Shown here in pieces: positions 63,088-64,000 of a stretch of DNA of 64,000 bases. This stretch comes from Eriocheir sinensis. Lineage: Eukaryota; Arthropoda; Malacostraca; Decapoda; Varunidae. The stretch is from positions 48,501 through 112,500 of the forward strand of contig NW_026111623.1 of the NCBI RefSeq assembly GCF_024679095.1, in the 5' to 3' direction. Each line of letters begins with the position of its first letter. The stretch's first letter is position 1. Both the position numbers and the translations under genes were made by a program. A model generated the notes under the pieces. The model was not told where the DNA came from. It saw only the letters and a list, made by a program, of their open reading frames with translations, and did not search any database.

Positions 63088-63525
63088 GCCCCTTTCACAC
63101 GCGGACTCTTTGCACCGCTGCTCAGCATATTTGCCGCTGATGAATAATGGAGATGAATGGATGCTTTCACACGCACTCACGACCACAAAAAGTAGCGCTA
63201 CAAACAGATTTGCGTGGTTGGCTTCGCTGCCGGTGGCGACCACAAAAAAGTAGCGCTGCTCGTCACGATACATGGCATTCAATGGGAGTTTTCACACGTA
63301 GCTGCAGCAGCGTCACTTTTTTAGCAGCGCGTGCGTGGCGCGATTGTAGCGCTGCTAACGCCCTACTCAATTTTAGTAGCGATGCTGAGAAGCGCCGCTA
63401 ATTCGACACTCACCCCACTACACTTTCTAGAAAGATAAGCCGCGCTTCACAGCAGCGCTGCTAAAACTGAATCGCGCGTGAGTAGCGCTGCTGCAGCGCT
63501 CTAAGTGTCCCTGTGTGTAAGGGCC
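63088..63525. mobile_element. MITE-like non-autonomous DNA transposon, ~438 bp
   Basis: The left end GCCCCTTTCACACGCGGACT and the right end, read in reverse as GGCCCTTACACACAGGGACA, are inverted repeats with further matches (CTT, CGCTGC, CAGC) over ~40 bases. TTCACACG recurs internally near 63166 and 63291. AGCGCTGCT or AGCAGCGCT occurs repeatedly, which would suit clustered transposase-binding sites. Internal frames are short and lack any transposase motif. GGCCCTTTCACACG-type ends recall Harbinger/ISL2EU or hAT families, but the flanks give no clean target duplication, so the superfamily is left open. Confidence 0.6.
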
Positions 63526-63641
63526 AAACAACGTCGCTGTTTCCCTGACCTTTAAGACATAAGCCCGAGTGATATGTGTATAAGAGCCTTGGAACCTCTT
63601 TGAACTGTATATAGATGACTTCGAACCCCCTTACTCGAGAT
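63526..63641. other. Unique DNA, nothing recognised
   Basis: Short unique stretch between the MITE and the (GTT)n run. Confidence 0.5.
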
Positions 63642-63669
63642 GGTTGTTGTTGTTGTTGTTGTTGTTGTT
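63642..63669. repeat. (GTT)9 microsatellite
   Basis: Perfect GTT run. Confidence 0.97.
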
Positions 63670-63719
63670 AAAGCTGTTTACTATTTGTCATCTCGGAGAC
63701 CTTAATCTACTTCAATACA

Positions 63720-64000
63720 AGGCGATTCCTGTCTTGAGTGTTGCAGGAATGAAGGAAGGAAAGGAAGGGGAAGTGTTGTGGAGGGAATGTATGTGAGGAC
63801 GGGAAGTGTTGTGGAGGGAATGTATGTGTGTTGTATGAGTCTTGAGTGTTGCAGGTAGGAAAAGAAAGTAAGAAAGGGTTGCAGTGTTGTGTGTGTATAT
63901 TTGAGTGTTGAGTGTTGCAGAAAGAAAGGAAGGTAAGAAATAGTTGAGGATGGAAGGAAAGAGTTAACGATGGAAGGAGGATGAAGGAAGAAAGGAAGGA
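63720..64000. repeat. Degenerate GGAA/GTGTTG-rich repeat at the window edge
   Basis: GGGAAGTGTTGTGGAGGGAA occurs twice at about 63768 and 63800. (T)GAGTGTTGCAG followed by GGAAGGAAGG-like runs recurs at about 63737, 63845 and 63906. The repeat continues off the window. Confidence 0.7.

Overview
The window looks like accessory DNA from a decapod crustacean nuclear genome, probably a crab. Three things suggest this: a tRNA-derived SINE, a jockey/CR1-type LINE whose 3' end recurs four times and resembles LINEs I know as abundant in brachyuran crabs, and very heavy microsatellite and minisatellite content. The organism call is inference, since there is no rRNA, mitochondrial gene or host single-copy gene to anchor it. 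I see no convincing intact cellular protein-coding gene. Nearly all long open frames, including one of about 7.7 kb, arise because tandem units happen to lack stop codons.

Layout. 1-293 is a minus-strand tRNA-derived SINE. About 365-2213 is a ~120/136-bp tandem repeat. 2222-21527 is a 33-bp minisatellite, about 19 kb in total, interrupted near its left end by a fragment of the LINE 3' end. 21.7-27.9 kb is a T-rich composite of 28-31-bp units and six copies of a ~140-200-bp module. 27956-35422 is a sandwich in which a 24-bp minisatellite flanks a 30-bp minisatellite on both sides. 35.4-37.06 kb holds a degenerate trinucleotide array and a ~50-bp repeat in 21 copies. 37.3-39.3 kb holds a short GC-rich unassigned stretch, four dinucleotide microsatellites and another LINE scrap. 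About 39.4-40.2 kb is a decayed gag-like (CCHC zinc-knuckle) pseudogene. 40736-42901 is a nearly pure (AAT)n tract of about 2.2 kb, followed directly by a 28-bp minisatellite to 49777.

The right quarter is nested mobile DNA. A locally tandem host repeat (49.9-50.9 kb, resuming at 57.28 and 60.43 kb) was hit by a 6.37-kb DNA transposon (50906-57275). That element has ~125-135-bp terminal inverted repeats, a TAT target duplication, and one long minus-strand gene now broken by frameshifts. The gene's pieces read, N to C terminus: zinc-finger-like Cys/His pairs, a probable transposase core, a FEN1/XPG-like (PIN-fold) nuclease and a Cys-rich tail. This architecture best fits the XPG-bearing branch of the Academ superfamily and is the most interesting object here. 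Next to it the LINE (57386-60424) inserted into the same host repeat, and a third, minus-strand LINE scrap (61292-61780) lies inside a ~137-bp tandem repeat. A ~438-bp MITE-like element (63088-63525) with GGCCCTT-type ends and many AGCGCTGCT motifs lies near the right edge.

The transposon and LINE supply, or once supplied, the enzymes for their own movement. The SINE and the MITE are non-autonomous and would depend on partners not present here. The arrays have no evident product.
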